The notes under the pieces were generated by a model, which made no database searches, was not told where the DNA came from, and worked only from the letters and a program-made list of their open reading frames with translations. Source: Campylobacteraceae bacterium (GTDB lineage: Bacteria; Campylobacterota; Campylobacteria; Campylobacterales; Sulfurospirillaceae). Taken from it: 57,820 nucleotides of DNA. A program made the translations under genes and the position numbers. The DNA is taken from NCBI GenBank assembly GCA_026988975.1, contig JALSKH010000006.1:1-57820 (forward strand), read 5' to 3'. This document shows, in pieces, positions 25,067 to 34,931 of the stretch (position 1 is the stretch's first letter; the number at the start of each line of letters is the position of its first letter).

Positions 25067-25834
25067 ATGAGATTTACACAAAGTATTTGCATAATCCTTA
25101 TAATTTGCATCCAAATAATTGCCAGCGAATATGGAACTATTCTTGCTAGTGCAAACCTGGAGTATGTTTTTCCAGAAATGATAAAAAAGTTTTATAAAAA
25201 ATATCCTGACGCAAGCATACATGTACAGTATGGTGCATCTGGTTCACTAGCAAAAGATATAGAAAATGGCAATAATTACGACCTTTTTTTATCTGCCAAT
25301 ATGGGCTATCCGCAAGCGGTTTATAAAAATGGCGCTGCCATAAAAGAAGCTAAAGTTTATGCAAAAGGAAAGTTAATACTTTTTTTACCAAAAGGAATCT
25401 TGAAGGATAGGGTTGAAAACAGAGGGTTGAAAATTTTAGAAGAGAGTTATATCAAGCATATAGTCATCGCAAACAAAGAAGAAACACCTTATGGCAAAGC
25501 AACCATAGATGCACTAAAAAACTCTAACATGTACAGTAAATTAAAAAATAAAATAGTTTATACTTCTGATACAGGCTTAGTTATCGATAGTGTTCTATGG
25601 CGCAATAATGTAGGTTTTTTACCTAAATCTGCACTACATATGCTTCCAAAAGGGCATATAACAAAAGGTGAAGATTGGATAGAGATAGACAAAAAACTGT
25701 ACAATCCAATCATACAAGGCTATGTTGTCTCAAAAAGTGGTATCAAAAACAAAAATGCTATGCTCTTTTTGAATTTTTTAACTTCAAAAAGTGGCAAACA
25801 AATCTTTAGAAAATACGGATACGATACACCTTAA
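25067..25834 (+). CDS. modA: Molybdate-binding periplasmic protein
   Basis: About 255 aa with a Sec signal peptide (to about residue 20, IIASEYG). The ModA pattern includes ILASANLEYVFPEMIKKF, QYGASGSLAKDIENG, DLFLSANM and TPYGKATIDALK. It delivers molybdate or tungstate to ModBC. The ATG at 25067 has AAAGG seven bases upstream; the TTG immediately before it is a less likely start. No modB/modC genes adjoin, so it must pair with a permease encoded elsewhere. It is convergent with nuoN, sharing the last 4 bp. Confidence 0.88.
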   Translation: MRFTQSICIILIICIQIIASEYGTILASANLEYVFPEMIKKFYKKYPDASIHVQYGASGSLAKDIENGNNYDLFLSANMGYPQAVYKNGAAIKEAKVYAKGKLILFLPKGILKDRVENRGLKILEESYIKHIVIANKEETPYGKATIDALKNSNMYSKLKNKIVYTSDTGLVIDSVLWRNNVGFLPKSALHMLPKGHITKGEDWIEIDKKLYNPIIQGYVVSKSGIKNKNAMLFLNFLTSKSGKQIFRKYGYDTP

Positions 25835-27324
25835 AACAGTGACTGATAAGCAAACTTAGCAGTATCAATCAAAAAGTCGATTCCTGGGAAGTATGATATC
25901 AAAGTATTTCCTATTCCTCCCCAGACTATTAGCAGAGCCATTACGGCTATGATTAGAGGGGGTATTCCTTTTAGAGACGGAACATTTGTCATCTCTGAAC
26001 TTGGATAGAAATACATCAGCGCTATCAGCTTGAAATAGTAATAGACTGATACAAATGTAGCCAATATTCCAACTAGTGCCAAAGTTGTGTATCCTGCCTC
26101 AATAGCGCCTATAAATATATAGAACTTACCTATGAAACCTATGGTTGAAGGGATTCCTGCTAGTGAAAGCATAAATATACTCATCATCGCTGCCATATAT
26201 GGTCTTATGTGAGCAAATCCTCTAAAATCCTCATATGTAACTCTTAATTGGTCGTCTGAAGCTATATACGATAGCATTCCAAATGCCCCCATCGAAGAGA
26301 GAAAATATGCTATAAGATAGAAGATGATAGATGTAGCAGCGCTCTCACCTATGCTATTTATGGATACAAATGCTATGAGCAGATAGCCCGTATGGACTAT
26401 ACTAGAAGATGCTAGCATTCTTGTTAAACTCTTTTGAAATACTGCCATAAAGCTACCATACAACATAGTTAAAATAGCTATATAAAAGAGTATATCACTC
26501 CAAATATTTTTCAACTCCTGAAAGTCAATCAAAACAAATCTAAGAATAAAACCAAAGATTGCTACTTTAAATGTCGAAGCCATAAATGCTGTTATAGGCA
26601 GAGGTGCAGCCTCATATACATCCATAGACCAATTTTGAAAAGGAAAAGCAGCAACTTTAAATAAAAAAGTTATAAGTATAAGAGTTCCGCCTGTTATGAC
26701 TAGAGTCATATCCATCGAACTGTGAGCTGATATATACTTTGCGATTTGAACGATATTTGTACTTTTAGTGGCACCATATAAGAGGGCAGTACCCAGTAAA
26801 AGCATGATACTTGAAACTGAACCCAAAATCAAATACCTAAAACTACCTTCTACTCTTTGCTCGCTGTTTTTTTGAAAACCAATTAGTACATATAGTGATA
26901 TAGAAGCTATCTCCAAAGCTATAAATGATGTAAATAACTCATCAGTTTCGACAAGCAACATCATACCAAATAGAGAAAAAAGCAACAGAGAAAAAACTTC
27001 GCCCCTTAGCATATTTGATTTATCAAAATAGTGACTTCCAACCAAAACTGTTACAATTCCACCGGCTATGATGATTGAGCTAAAATATCCTGCAAAAGTA
27101 TCTGTAACAATCATCGATGAAAGAGTATGAGAAAACGGCAAAACAGAGTAAATATATCCAAAATTTAGTGCATTGAGTCCAAATGCAATCAAAAGAAAAG
27201 CTAAAGTGATCCACGAAAGTTTCTTTATATCTAATTTTTTTATCGTACTTAGCACCATCAAAACAACTGCCCCTAATGCGATCGTTAGCAATGGTAATAA
27301 ATATACTATTTCACTATATCTCAT
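25831..27324 (-). CDS. nuoN: NADH-quinone oxidoreductase subunit N
   Basis: Antiporter-like proton-pumping membrane subunit, 497 aa with about 14 helices. Conserved features include FIALEIASISLYVLIGF, LFKVAAFPFQNWSMDVYEAAPLP (pump lysine and following loop) and LASSSIVHTGYLLIA. It overlaps nuoM by 4 bp. Last gene of the minus-strand nuo block; no terminator is seen between it and modA. Confidence 0.94.
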   Translation of the reverse strand: MRYSEIVYLLPLLTIALGAVVLMVLSTIKKLDIKKLSWITLAFLLIAFGLNALNFGYIYSVLPFSHTLSSMIVTDTFAGYFSSIIIAGGIVTVLVGSHYFDKSNMLRGEVFSLLLFSLFGMMLLVETDELFTSFIALEIASISLYVLIGFQKNSEQRVEGSFRYLILGSVSSIMLLLGTALLYGATKSTNIVQIAKYISAHSSMDMTLVITGGTLILITFLFKVAAFPFQNWSMDVYEAAPLPITAFMASTFKVAIFGFILRFVLIDFQELKNIWSDILFYIAILTMLYGSFMAVFQKSLTRMLASSSIVHTGYLLIAFVSINSIGESAATSIIFYLIAYFLSSMGAFGMLSYIASDDQLRVTYEDFRGFAHIRPYMAAMMSIFMLSLAGIPSTIGFIGKFYIFIGAIEAGYTTLALVGILATFVSVYYYFKLIALMYFYPSSEMTNVPSLKGIPPLIIAVMALLIVWGGIGNTLISYFPGIDFLIDTAKFAYQSLF

Positions 27325-28805
27325 GATCCAATTCCTACTTTTAAAATATCAACTAAATAGTGCTGAATTGTTGGCTCAATTTTATATAAAAACCAGTGAG
27401 GATAGAGACCCATCGCTATGATAACAGCAGCCAATCCAAAGATACCTACAATCTCTTTGATATCCAAATCCTTCATTTTACTCACATCATTATCTGTTTT
27501 AACCAGTATCGCTCTTTGAAATAACCAAAACATAAAACTAGCAGCCACCAAAACCGTAAGTGCCGATATGACGCCGACATAGTGATTGTACTCAAAAAGT
27601 CCAAAGATTATGAGAAGCTCTGAAACAAAACCGTTTGTTCCGGGAAGTCCGACGATGCAAAGAAGCATCAGAGCAAATGCGACTGTGAGAAAAGGGGCTT
27701 TTTTGGCGATGCCTCCAAGTCCAGATATACTTCTGATACCCAAATCGTACTCTATGGTTCCTGTAAGCAGAAAAAGTCCACCAGTTGCCATGGCATGAGC
27801 TACTATCAAAAATGCAGCTCCAGTCATACCATAAGCATTTAGTGAAAAGATTCCTGCTGTTATAAATGCGAGGTGTGATGCTGAAGAGTATGCGAACATT
27901 CGTTTTATATTTTGTTGCATCAAAGCCGCAATTCCAAAGTATATGAGCCCAAAAACACCAAGTCCAACAAAATATGGCGCAAACTCAACATATTGGTGTG
28001 GAAAAAGAGGTAATACAAATCTAACTATACCATAAATTCCCAATTTTGCCATGATGGCTGAGAGTATAAAAACACCACCAGTCGGGGAGTTTGAATATGT
28101 CTGCATAAGCCATGTGTGAAATGGAAAGAGTGGAATTTTGATAGCAAATGCAATCATAAAACCAAAAAACAGAAGTGTTCTTTCAAAATTGCTAAGAGTT
28201 GTGATTTGAACCAAATCACTAAGTTGAAAACTCCAAACTCCAAACTCATTATAAAAAGCAACTCCTAGATAGAGTATAGAAACCAACATAAAAAGCGAGC
28301 CCATGATGGTATATATCGTGATTTTCAGAGTGGAAAATATCCTATTTCCAGTGCCATAAATTCCGATTATCATAAAAACTGGCAGCAACATAGATTCCCA
28401 AAAAAAGTAAAATAGGACCAAGTCCAAAGACAGAAGAGCACCAGTAACACCAGTTTGGATCAAAAGCATACTAGCCCAATACCCTTTGGATTTTTTAGTT
28501 TTCCACAAAAATAGATAGCCCAAAGGTATCAGTGTAGTTATAAGCATCAAAATAATCATAGAGAAACCATCAACGCCTAAACTATAGTATATACCATAAC
28601 TAGATATCCAAGGATGAAACTCTCGAAACTGCATATAATCAGTCAATTGGAACTTAAAAAATATACTCAAAGAGAGCAGAAAAACTATGATTGTAGTGAC
28701 AAAAGCTATATTTCTAGTTATTTTCATACCAACTGGTAAAACGAGCAATATAAAAGAGACAATCAACGGTAAAAAAATGATAAAAGATAAAAGACCTATA
28801 TCCAT
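27321..28805 (-). CDS. nuoM: NADH-quinone oxidoreductase subunit M
   Basis: Antiporter-like subunit, 494 aa. Key segments are FYFFWESMLLPVFMIIGIYG (pump Glu), FAIKIPLFPFHTWLMQTYSNSP and FAYSSASHLAFITAGIF. Located 4 bp downstream of nuoL, overlapping nuoN. Length and motif order are normal. Confidence 0.95.
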   Translation of the reverse strand: MDIGLLSFIIFLPLIVSFILLVLPVGMKITRNIAFVTTIIVFLLSLSIFFKFQLTDYMQFREFHPWISSYGIYYSLGVDGFSMIILMLITTLIPLGYLFLWKTKKSKGYWASMLLIQTGVTGALLSLDLVLFYFFWESMLLPVFMIIGIYGTGNRIFSTLKITIYTIMGSLFMLVSILYLGVAFYNEFGVWSFQLSDLVQITTLSNFERTLLFFGFMIAFAIKIPLFPFHTWLMQTYSNSPTGGVFILSAIMAKLGIYGIVRFVLPLFPHQYVEFAPYFVGLGVFGLIYFGIAALMQQNIKRMFAYSSASHLAFITAGIFSLNAYGMTGAAFLIVAHAMATGGLFLLTGTIEYDLGIRSISGLGGIAKKAPFLTVAFALMLLCIVGLPGTNGFVSELLIIFGLFEYNHYVGVISALTVLVAASFMFWLFQRAILVKTDNDVSKMKDLDIKEIVGIFGLAAVIIAMGLYPHWFLYKIEPTIQHYLVDILKVGIGS

Positions 28806-28809
28806 AACT

Positions 28810-30693
28810 CTATCCCAACTTCAATATAAGATATAGACTAAAGGAGCTTATTCCCAATAACATAAAAAAAGCATAAACCCTTGTATTTGCACACTGCATT
28901 CTACCAATCCTTCTACCCATATTTATAAAGCCACCGCAAAGAGACATAACTGCTTTGTCTATGACTCCATCATCCACATCTACAGATATAAATCGGCTTA
29001 GTTTTTGAATTCCTCTTACAAATATAAAATGATAAACCTCATCAATATAAAATTTATTATATACAATCCCGCTCTCTTGTATCTCTTTGTTAAAATCATA
29101 TTTAAAATACTTTACATATGCAACAACTATACCTGCTAAGCCTACAACTACGCTTATACCCATAAACATGATCTCTGTTGTATGCTCTACATGTAGAGCT
29201 CCTCCACTGTAGGCTTTTAACCACTCATCTATGAGATTTGTTTGGCTAAAAACCTCAGGCAACCCGACAAAACCAGCAACTGTGGCACCAAAAGCCAATA
29301 CCAACAATGGAGCTTTCATACTCCAAGAGAGATAGTGCATCTCTTTTTGTTTATAATTTTTTCCGTGAAAAGTCACAAAAAAGAGTCTAAACATATAGTA
29401 AGCCGTAAGAGCTGCAGTAAAAAGTCCGATTCCATATATGAGATATTCATGATGTCTATAAGCTTTTAAAAGTATCTCATCTTTACTGAAAAATCCAGAA
29501 AAAGGTGGTATTCCACTGATAGCAAGCGTAGCTATAAGCATAACACTATAGACTAACGGCAACTTCTTCCTAAGTCCACCCATTTTAAATATATTTTGTT
29601 CATGTCCCACAGCTATGATAACCGCACCCGCACCCATAAACAAAAGTGCTTTGAAAAAAGCATGCGTAAAGACATGAAATAGACCAGTCGAGTAAGCTCC
29701 AAGACCAACAGCTATAAACATATATCCTAGTTGCGATATGGTTGAATATGCCAAGATTTTTTTGATATCTGTCTGTCTCATGGCAATTATAGCGGCAAAT
29801 AGAGCCGAAAAGGCTCCGATATAGGCCATAAACTCTCCAACATGTGGAATCAAATCATATAAAAAGTGAAATCTAGCCACCATATATACACCAGCAGTCA
29901 CCATGGTAGCAGCGTGAATCAAAGCTGAAACTGGTGTCGGACCTGCCATGGCATCGGGCAACCAGACATACAGCGGTATTTGAGCCGATTTACCCATCGC
30001 TCCTACAAAAAGAGCGATTCCAATGATAGTGAGTATGGAAGTTGGGACTAAAGATATATAATCCTCTAACGCATAATAGTCAAAACCCAACTTTCCAACA
30101 TAAAAAAACATAATAACCAAGCCAATGATAAAACCCAAATCTCCAACTCGATTTACTATAAAAGCTTTATTCCCTGCAACAACATTAAGTGGCTCTGTAA
30201 AATAAAATCCTATCAAAAGATAGGAGCAGAGTCCAACTCCTTCCCAACCTATAAACATAATGATTGGGCTATTGGCTAAAACCAAAAGCAACATAGAAGC
30301 CATAAAAAGGTTGAAGTATGAAAAGAATTTTCCATATCCCTCATCACCTTTCATGTAACCTGCTGCATATACATGTATGGTCGAGCCTATAAAAGTAACA
30401 AAAAGCACCATGAAGATAGAGAGTTTATCACCTAAAAATCCCATGCTGATTATATAGCCATTTACACCAAGCCAAGTATATGGCTCGTACATGTAGTCAG
30501 TTGCTCCATTTTTGAGACTTAGAAAAAAGGCAACACCAATCAAAAAACTTGTTATCGGCGCTAAAATCGCCAGAAAAGTAAAAATAGTATCATTTATCTT
30601 TTTTATACTGATGGAGTAGAGATATAGTGCTCCTAAAACAAACGAACTGATAAACGGTATAAGGATTATCCAAGCTAAAAGTGAACTATTCAT
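28810..30693 (-). CDS. nuoL: NADH-quinone oxidoreductase subunit L
   Basis: Largest antiporter-like subunit, 627 aa, with the C-terminal lateral helix that runs along the membrane arm. Core motifs are MFIGWEGVGLCSYLLIGFY, AQIPLYVWLPDAMAGPTPVSALIHAATMVTAG (split to keep short: pump region about residues 235-265) and AYSTISQLGYMFIA. It overlaps nuoK by 4 bp. It contains one CTACATGTAG palindrome at 29187. Confidence 0.95.
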   Translation of the reverse strand: MNSSLLAWIILIPFISSFVLGALYLYSISIKKINDTIFTFLAILAPITSFLIGVAFFLSLKNGATDYMYEPYTWLGVNGYIISMGFLGDKLSIFMVLFVTFIGSTIHVYAAGYMKGDEGYGKFFSYFNLFMASMLLLVLANSPIIMFIGWEGVGLCSYLLIGFYFTEPLNVVAGNKAFIVNRVGDLGFIIGLVIMFFYVGKLGFDYYALEDYISLVPTSILTIIGIALFVGAMGKSAQIPLYVWLPDAMAGPTPVSALIHAATMVTAGVYMVARFHFLYDLIPHVGEFMAYIGAFSALFAAIIAMRQTDIKKILAYSTISQLGYMFIAVGLGAYSTGLFHVFTHAFFKALLFMGAGAVIIAVGHEQNIFKMGGLRKKLPLVYSVMLIATLAISGIPPFSGFFSKDEILLKAYRHHEYLIYGIGLFTAALTAYYMFRLFFVTFHGKNYKQKEMHYLSWSMKAPLLVLAFGATVAGFVGLPEVFSQTNLIDEWLKAYSGGALHVEHTTEIMFMGISVVVGLAGIVVAYVKYFKYDFNKEIQESGIVYNKFYIDEVYHFIFVRGIQKLSRFISVDVDDGVIDKAVMSLCGGFINMGRRIGRMQCANTRVYAFFMLLGISSFSLYLILKLG

Positions 30694-31010
30694 AGTGTAT
30701 CTTTTTGTTTTAAGGTATTGAAATCATCAATATTGACAGAGTGTTTCAATCTATACATGGCCACTATAAGTGACAAGAAAATTGCGGCTTCACTAGCTGC
30801 TATCGCCATCACCATCATCGCTATAATTTGACCATCCATCGAACCAAAATATTTACTGAGAGTCACAAAGATTATATTTATAGCATTTAACATAAGCTCG
30901 ATTGACATATAGATTATAAATATATTTTTTCTACTTATCAAACCCATAATTCCTATGCTAAAGAGCAAAATTGCCAATGATATATATGAGATAAAAGAGG
31001 CTTCTATCAT
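30690..31010 (-). CDS. nuoK: NADH-quinone oxidoreductase subunit K
   Basis: 106-residue, three-helix membrane subunit. Both conserved glutamates are visible in SIELMLNAINIIFV and AASEAAIFLSLIV. It overlaps nuoJ and nuoL by 4 bp each. Confidence 0.94.
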   Translation of the reverse strand: MIEASFISYISLAILLFSIGIMGLISRKNIFIIYMSIELMLNAINIIFVTLSKYFGSMDGQIIAMMVMAIAASEAAIFLSLIVAMYRLKHSVNIDDFNTLKQKDTL

Positions 31011-31510
31011 TCTCTCTCCTTCTTCCTAGCCAACACAATTGAGCCTATCAGCGCAACTAAAAGCAACACAGATATAGCTTCAAACGGAACCAGCCACCCT
31101 TTAAAAAGTTCGTTTCCGAGCATTTTAACATCACCAAAGTTATCTAGCGTGGTACTAAAATCCCCGATATGAGGCATTTTTAAAAATGCTTGAAACAGTA
31201 GATAATCAACAGGTGCCAAAATAATGGCAACTACAAGCATAATGTTATATCTATTTGGCTCTTTTAGCTTATCCTCTTTTATATTTAAAAACATAACTAT
31301 AAAAAGCAAAAGGGCTATGATAGCACCAGCGTAAATGATGATTTGCACCATAAAGAGAAACGAAGCATTTAAAAGAGCATACAATCCTGCGATAGCAAAA
31401 ACTGTAACTAGAAAACTCAAAGCACTGTGCATTGTATTTGAGAGTGTTATCATGCCAATCGCGCCTGCTAGTGCAAAAAGTGATAAAATTAAAAATATAG
31501 TATCTATCAT
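31007..31510 (-). CDS. nuoJ: NADH-quinone oxidoreductase subunit J
   Basis: 167-residue membrane subunit with five helices. The third helix contains the typical VQIIIYAGAIIALLLFIVMF motif. It overlaps nuoI and nuoK by 4 bp. Confidence 0.93.
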   Translation of the reverse strand: MIDTIFLILSLFALAGAIGMITLSNTMHSALSFLVTVFAIAGLYALLNASFLFMVQIIIYAGAIIALLLFIVMFLNIKEDKLKEPNRYNIMLVVAIILAPVDYLLFQAFLKMPHIGDFSTTLDNFGDVKMLGNELFKGWLVPFEAISVLLLVALIGSIVLARKKERE

Positions 31511-32004
31511 CTGTTTTTACCCTCTTTGTTTGCCAATAACTGCTCCTTGCTTAGCACAAAGTCTTCTCTTTTTTGCGCTACAAAAGTAAATATGCCTGTA
31601 TCCATTCTGATTGCATCACAAGGACAAGCTTCCACGCAACCTCCGCAAAAAACACACTCTAACAGGTCGATATTGAAAACTTTAGGCATCTTCTCATCTA
31701 CTCCATCTTCCCTCTGTGTCGCCTCTATAAAGATACAATCTGCCGGACATGCCGTAGCACACATGAAACATGCCACACATCTTACACTATCATCGCTTCT
31801 ATGAGTTAGTCGATGCACTCCTCTGTATCTATCCGTGATGTCATCTGGTTGCATCTCAGGATAACACTCTGTTTTGATATTTGCCGTATCTTTTAAATTT
31901 CTTGCAAAGTGAGACATGGTTACCTTCATACCCGCAAAAATCGCTGGCAGATAGAGTCTATCTTTTAAGCTTTTCCCATATCTTGGTACTATTTTTACGC
32001 CCAT
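31507..32004 (-). CDS. nuoI: NADH-quinone oxidoreductase subunit I
   Basis: 8Fe ferredoxin subunit with clusters N6a and N6b. Two Cys motifs are present: CVACFMCATACP and CVFCGGCVEACP. The ATG at 32004 (MGVKIVPRYG) has GGGAG six bases upstream and is preferred over the upstream TTG at 32019. About 165 aa. The second motif reads CPCDAI, with an additional Cys after the proline that is not normally there. Confidence 0.93.
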   Translation of the reverse strand: MGVKIVPRYGKSLKDRLYLPAIFAGMKVTMSHFARNLKDTANIKTECYPEMQPDDITDRYRGVHRLTHRSDDSVRCVACFMCATACPADCIFIEATQREDGVDEKMPKVFNIDLLECVFCGGCVEACPCDAIRMDTGIFTFVAQKREDFVLSKEQLLANKEGKNR

Positions 32005-32005
32005 A

Positions 32006-33283
32006 TCAAACTCCCACAACCACTAAAGCAGTTATGAAAATGTTTGCGATAGACAGAGGCAAAAGAATTCTCCAACCTAGATACTGGAGTTGGTCATATC
32101 TAAATCTTGGAAGAGTCCATCTGACCCAAACAAAAACAAAATTCATCAATAGCAGTTTTATAGCAAATGTAGCAATCTGTATGAGTGCCACTGCTATATT
32201 TACGCCATTGCTTCCGATACCGCTATATAAAAAGTATCCCAAAACTACTATAACTACGACATTTATCATGACCAAAGCTCGTATGAGCCACCTACTTTCG
32301 CGGTTTCTTATATCGTCAGCTTTTGGCCAAATATTATTTTTTAAAATCCATCTACCAAAAAAGAAGCTGAGTATTGGCAGCAGAACAATTATAACTTCCA
32401 TGATAAGAGTAAAGTTATCTTTTAAACTCTGAGTCCCTAGCCATGGAAGATTGTATCCGCCAAAAAACAGAGTCACTATCAGTGCACTTGACGCACTCAT
32501 AGCCACATATTCACCAACAAAAAAGAGTCCAAATTTCATGGCGCTATACTCAGTATGATAACCACCAACGATCTCACTTTCACCCTCGGCTATATCAAAA
32601 GGTGTTCTGTTAGCTTCGGCAAATGCTGTTACTATAAATATAATAGCAGCAAGCGGTTGCATCACAACTCCCCAAGCCGGTAAAAAACCAAAAAGTAGTT
32701 TACTTTGAAAATTGACCATATCTACTAAATTCACAGAACCATAAGTGATAAGCACAGAGATAATCGCCAAAGTCATGGAAGCCTCGTAACTAATCACTTG
32801 CGCGCCAGCACGAATAGAACCTAGAAGCGAGTATTTGTTGTTACTAGCCCAACCACCCAGTATAATTCCATATATACTAAGCCCTGCAAATGCTAAAAAC
32901 CATAAAATACCAAGATTTGTTGGCAACCCTTGCATGACAAATGTCTGTTTTCCTATAGTAAGATTATCTGCGAAAGGCATCACCATGTAGGATAAAAAAG
33001 CTGATGCAAAAACTATAACAGGTGCTAGCATAAATACAAACTTCTCTTTTATGGCTCCCGCTCTAAAATCCTCTTTAAAGACTAATTTTAGCATATCTGC
33101 AAATGATTGTATAAGTCCGCCTAGTCTGATTCCTGCGATATTGCACCTATTTGGACCTAGTCTGTCTTGTATAAAACCAGCCACCCTTCTCTCTACCCAC
33201 ACCAAGATAGGTGCAGCTCCCAGTGAAAAAAGTAGAGCTATGATAATGTTTACAACTATAACTATAACTAGTATGGTATTCAT
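32006..33283 (-). CDS. nuoH: NADH-quinone oxidoreductase subunit H, extended form
   Basis: Membrane subunit forming part of the quinone chamber. Conserved loops are WVERRVAGFIQDRLGPNR, EANRTPFDIAEGESEIVGGYHTEY and VRWTLPRFRYDQLQ. At 425 aa it is about 100 residues longer than the usual 325-330. The extra part lies between FFGGYNLPW and FVWVRWTLPR and encodes additional hydrophobic helices plus a basic loop (KADDIRNRESRW). It overlaps nuoG by 4 bp. Confidence 0.92.
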   Translation of the reverse strand: MNTILVIVIVVNIIIALLFSLGAAPILVWVERRVAGFIQDRLGPNRCNIAGIRLGGLIQSFADMLKLVFKEDFRAGAIKEKFVFMLAPVIVFASAFLSYMVMPFADNLTIGKQTFVMQGLPTNLGILWFLAFAGLSIYGIILGGWASNNKYSLLGSIRAGAQVISYEASMTLAIISVLITYGSVNLVDMVNFQSKLLFGFLPAWGVVMQPLAAIIFIVTAFAEANRTPFDIAEGESEIVGGYHTEYSAMKFGLFFVGEYVAMSASSALIVTLFFGGYNLPWLGTQSLKDNFTLIMEVIIVLLPILSFFFGRWILKNNIWPKADDIRNRESRWLIRALVMINVVVIVVLGYFLYSGIGSNGVNIAVALIQIATFAIKLLLMNFVFVWVRWTLPRFRYDQLQYLGWRILLPLSIANIFITALVVVGV

Positions 33284-34797
33284 TTTCTCTCAATCTTTAT
33301 GCAATTTGATTTCAAATCTTTAAACTTTATGCCCTGAAGAAACTCTTCGTTTTCCAGCCCACCACTCCATACATCTTCACATGTAATCTTTCCATCACCT
33401 AGGACTTTTTCCAAAAAATTTAGCACTTTTATCTGTTGGATATTTCTACTGATTTCGCAAGAACTGTACTGCAGTATATCATCGCAATTTATAAAGCTTC
33501 CTGCTCTTCCTGTATGTGACACTGTTGGCACAACGATATCAAGTCTGTCTGTCTGCTCAAAATCCCTATAAGTCATCACTCCGATATGTCCGTTATATCC
33601 AAAATCATCTGCTATGGTAGTATCATTTCGCCCAACAAACAGGACAAAATCTTTATCTTTTATCTGCTCTTTCAATTCATCTTTACTATTTTTAATTCCC
33701 AAATACTCAAGAGCCTTTCGATTTGGCATCATATCGCTTGTTCTTAGCATATCATCTTGAAACTCTTCATCAAAATTATCATCATATCCATTGATTTGAG
33801 CGCCTAATTTTTCACTCAGGACTCTAAGCCTATAGATCTCTTCAAGCGACAAACTAGCTGAAATCAAAAATAGCATCTTTGAGCCATATCTCTTAATCAA
33901 TCGCTCCATCTTCAAAAGTGCATATTCAAATTCACTCTCCATTCCTCTTATGGTTGCATTTTTCAGCCTATTTTCATTCTCTTTTTTATAACTCAATCTT
34001 CCATAATCACATATAAAATAGCCATTTACTTTTGCATTAAATTTTGGTCTATACCTGTATATAACATCATCTTTGTATTTCTCTTTATTGTGATCAACTA
34101 GTAGTGAACAACCTCTAGAGCAACCATCACAAACAGCCTCTTCAGGCTTCAAAAACCAGACTCGCTGATGAAATCTAAAATCTTTGCTTGTTAAAGCTCC
34201 GACCGGACACAAATCTATGACATTCATGGCATATGGATTTGAGAGTTTAGTGCCCGGAAATGTAGATATATAGGAGTGGTCATTTCTCACAACAACACCT
34301 AATTCATGAGTCTTCGTGATATCTCTTGTAAATCGTACGCATCTTGTACACAAAACGCACCTATCTTGGTCAAGCATCACATTTGCACCTAAGTCAACAT
34401 GCTTTCTTTTTTTATTTTTAGCAGTATCTAGTCTGCTCTCATATAGCCCAACATCCATATAATAGTTTTGTAACGAGCACTCACCAGCTTGGTCACATAT
34501 AGGACAATCAACTGGGTGATTTATGAGTTCTAACTCTAAAATTTGCCTCTTAACTCTGGCTATATTTTCACCCTTTGTTCTGATAACCATACCATCTTTT
34601 ACAGGAGTATCACAAGAGATTTGAGGTCTTTTTTTGCCCTCGATTTCAACCATGCACATTCGGCAATTTCCATCTTTGCCAAGAGCCGGATGATAACAAA
34701 AATGTGGTATATTGATGTCATTTGCCAAGAGTTCCTCTATGAGGATAGCCCCCTCTTTTGCAAAAATTTCTCTACCATCTACTGTTATAGTTGCCAT
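33280..34797 (-). CDS. nuoG: NADH-quinone oxidoreductase subunit G, short form
   Basis: 505 aa versus about 700-900 in most bacteria. The N-terminal iron-sulfur region is complete: N1b (CYHP...CRMC...C), N5 (HPVDCPICDQAGEC), N4 (CVLCTRC ... CPVGAL) and a C-x2-C-x3-C set with a later Cys (CDGCSRGC ... FIC) that fits the optional N7 cluster. The molybdopterin-like domain after about residue 280 is heavily reduced and retains only fragments such as DIVVPTVSHTGRAGSFINCD. First gene of the minus-strand nuo block. Confidence 0.92.
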   Translation of the reverse strand: MATITVDGREIFAKEGAILIEELLANDINIPHFCYHPALGKDGNCRMCMVEIEGKKRPQISCDTPVKDGMVIRTKGENIARVKRQILELELINHPVDCPICDQAGECSLQNYYMDVGLYESRLDTAKNKKRKHVDLGANVMLDQDRCVLCTRCVRFTRDITKTHELGVVVRNDHSYISTFPGTKLSNPYAMNVIDLCPVGALTSKDFRFHQRVWFLKPEEAVCDGCSRGCSLLVDHNKEKYKDDVIYRYRPKFNAKVNGYFICDYGRLSYKKENENRLKNATIRGMESEFEYALLKMERLIKRYGSKMLFLISASLSLEEIYRLRVLSEKLGAQINGYDDNFDEEFQDDMLRTSDMMPNRKALEYLGIKNSKDELKEQIKDKDFVLFVGRNDTTIADDFGYNGHIGVMTYRDFEQTDRLDIVVPTVSHTGRAGSFINCDDILQYSSCEISRNIQQIKVLNFLEKVLGDGKITCEDVWSGGLENEEFLQGIKFKDLKSNCIKIERK

Positions 34798-34931
34798 ATA
34801 GAACCAAAACCTTTTTATTTTTTAGTATTCTACCTAGCTAAAACTTTAAAGAAGCTGTCAATTTTAGGATAAATTTCTATATTAATCTCCTGTTTAATAG
34901 GTATTTAACTATCAAATGCTAAACTATCAAA

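Noticed and set aside
34851-34877. Possible third copy of the hairpin element upstream of nuoG (GAAGCTGTC then TTTTAGGATAAAT)
   Set aside because: Shares only a few words with element A, and no matching stem arms or GGTCTGAG loop segment could be found.
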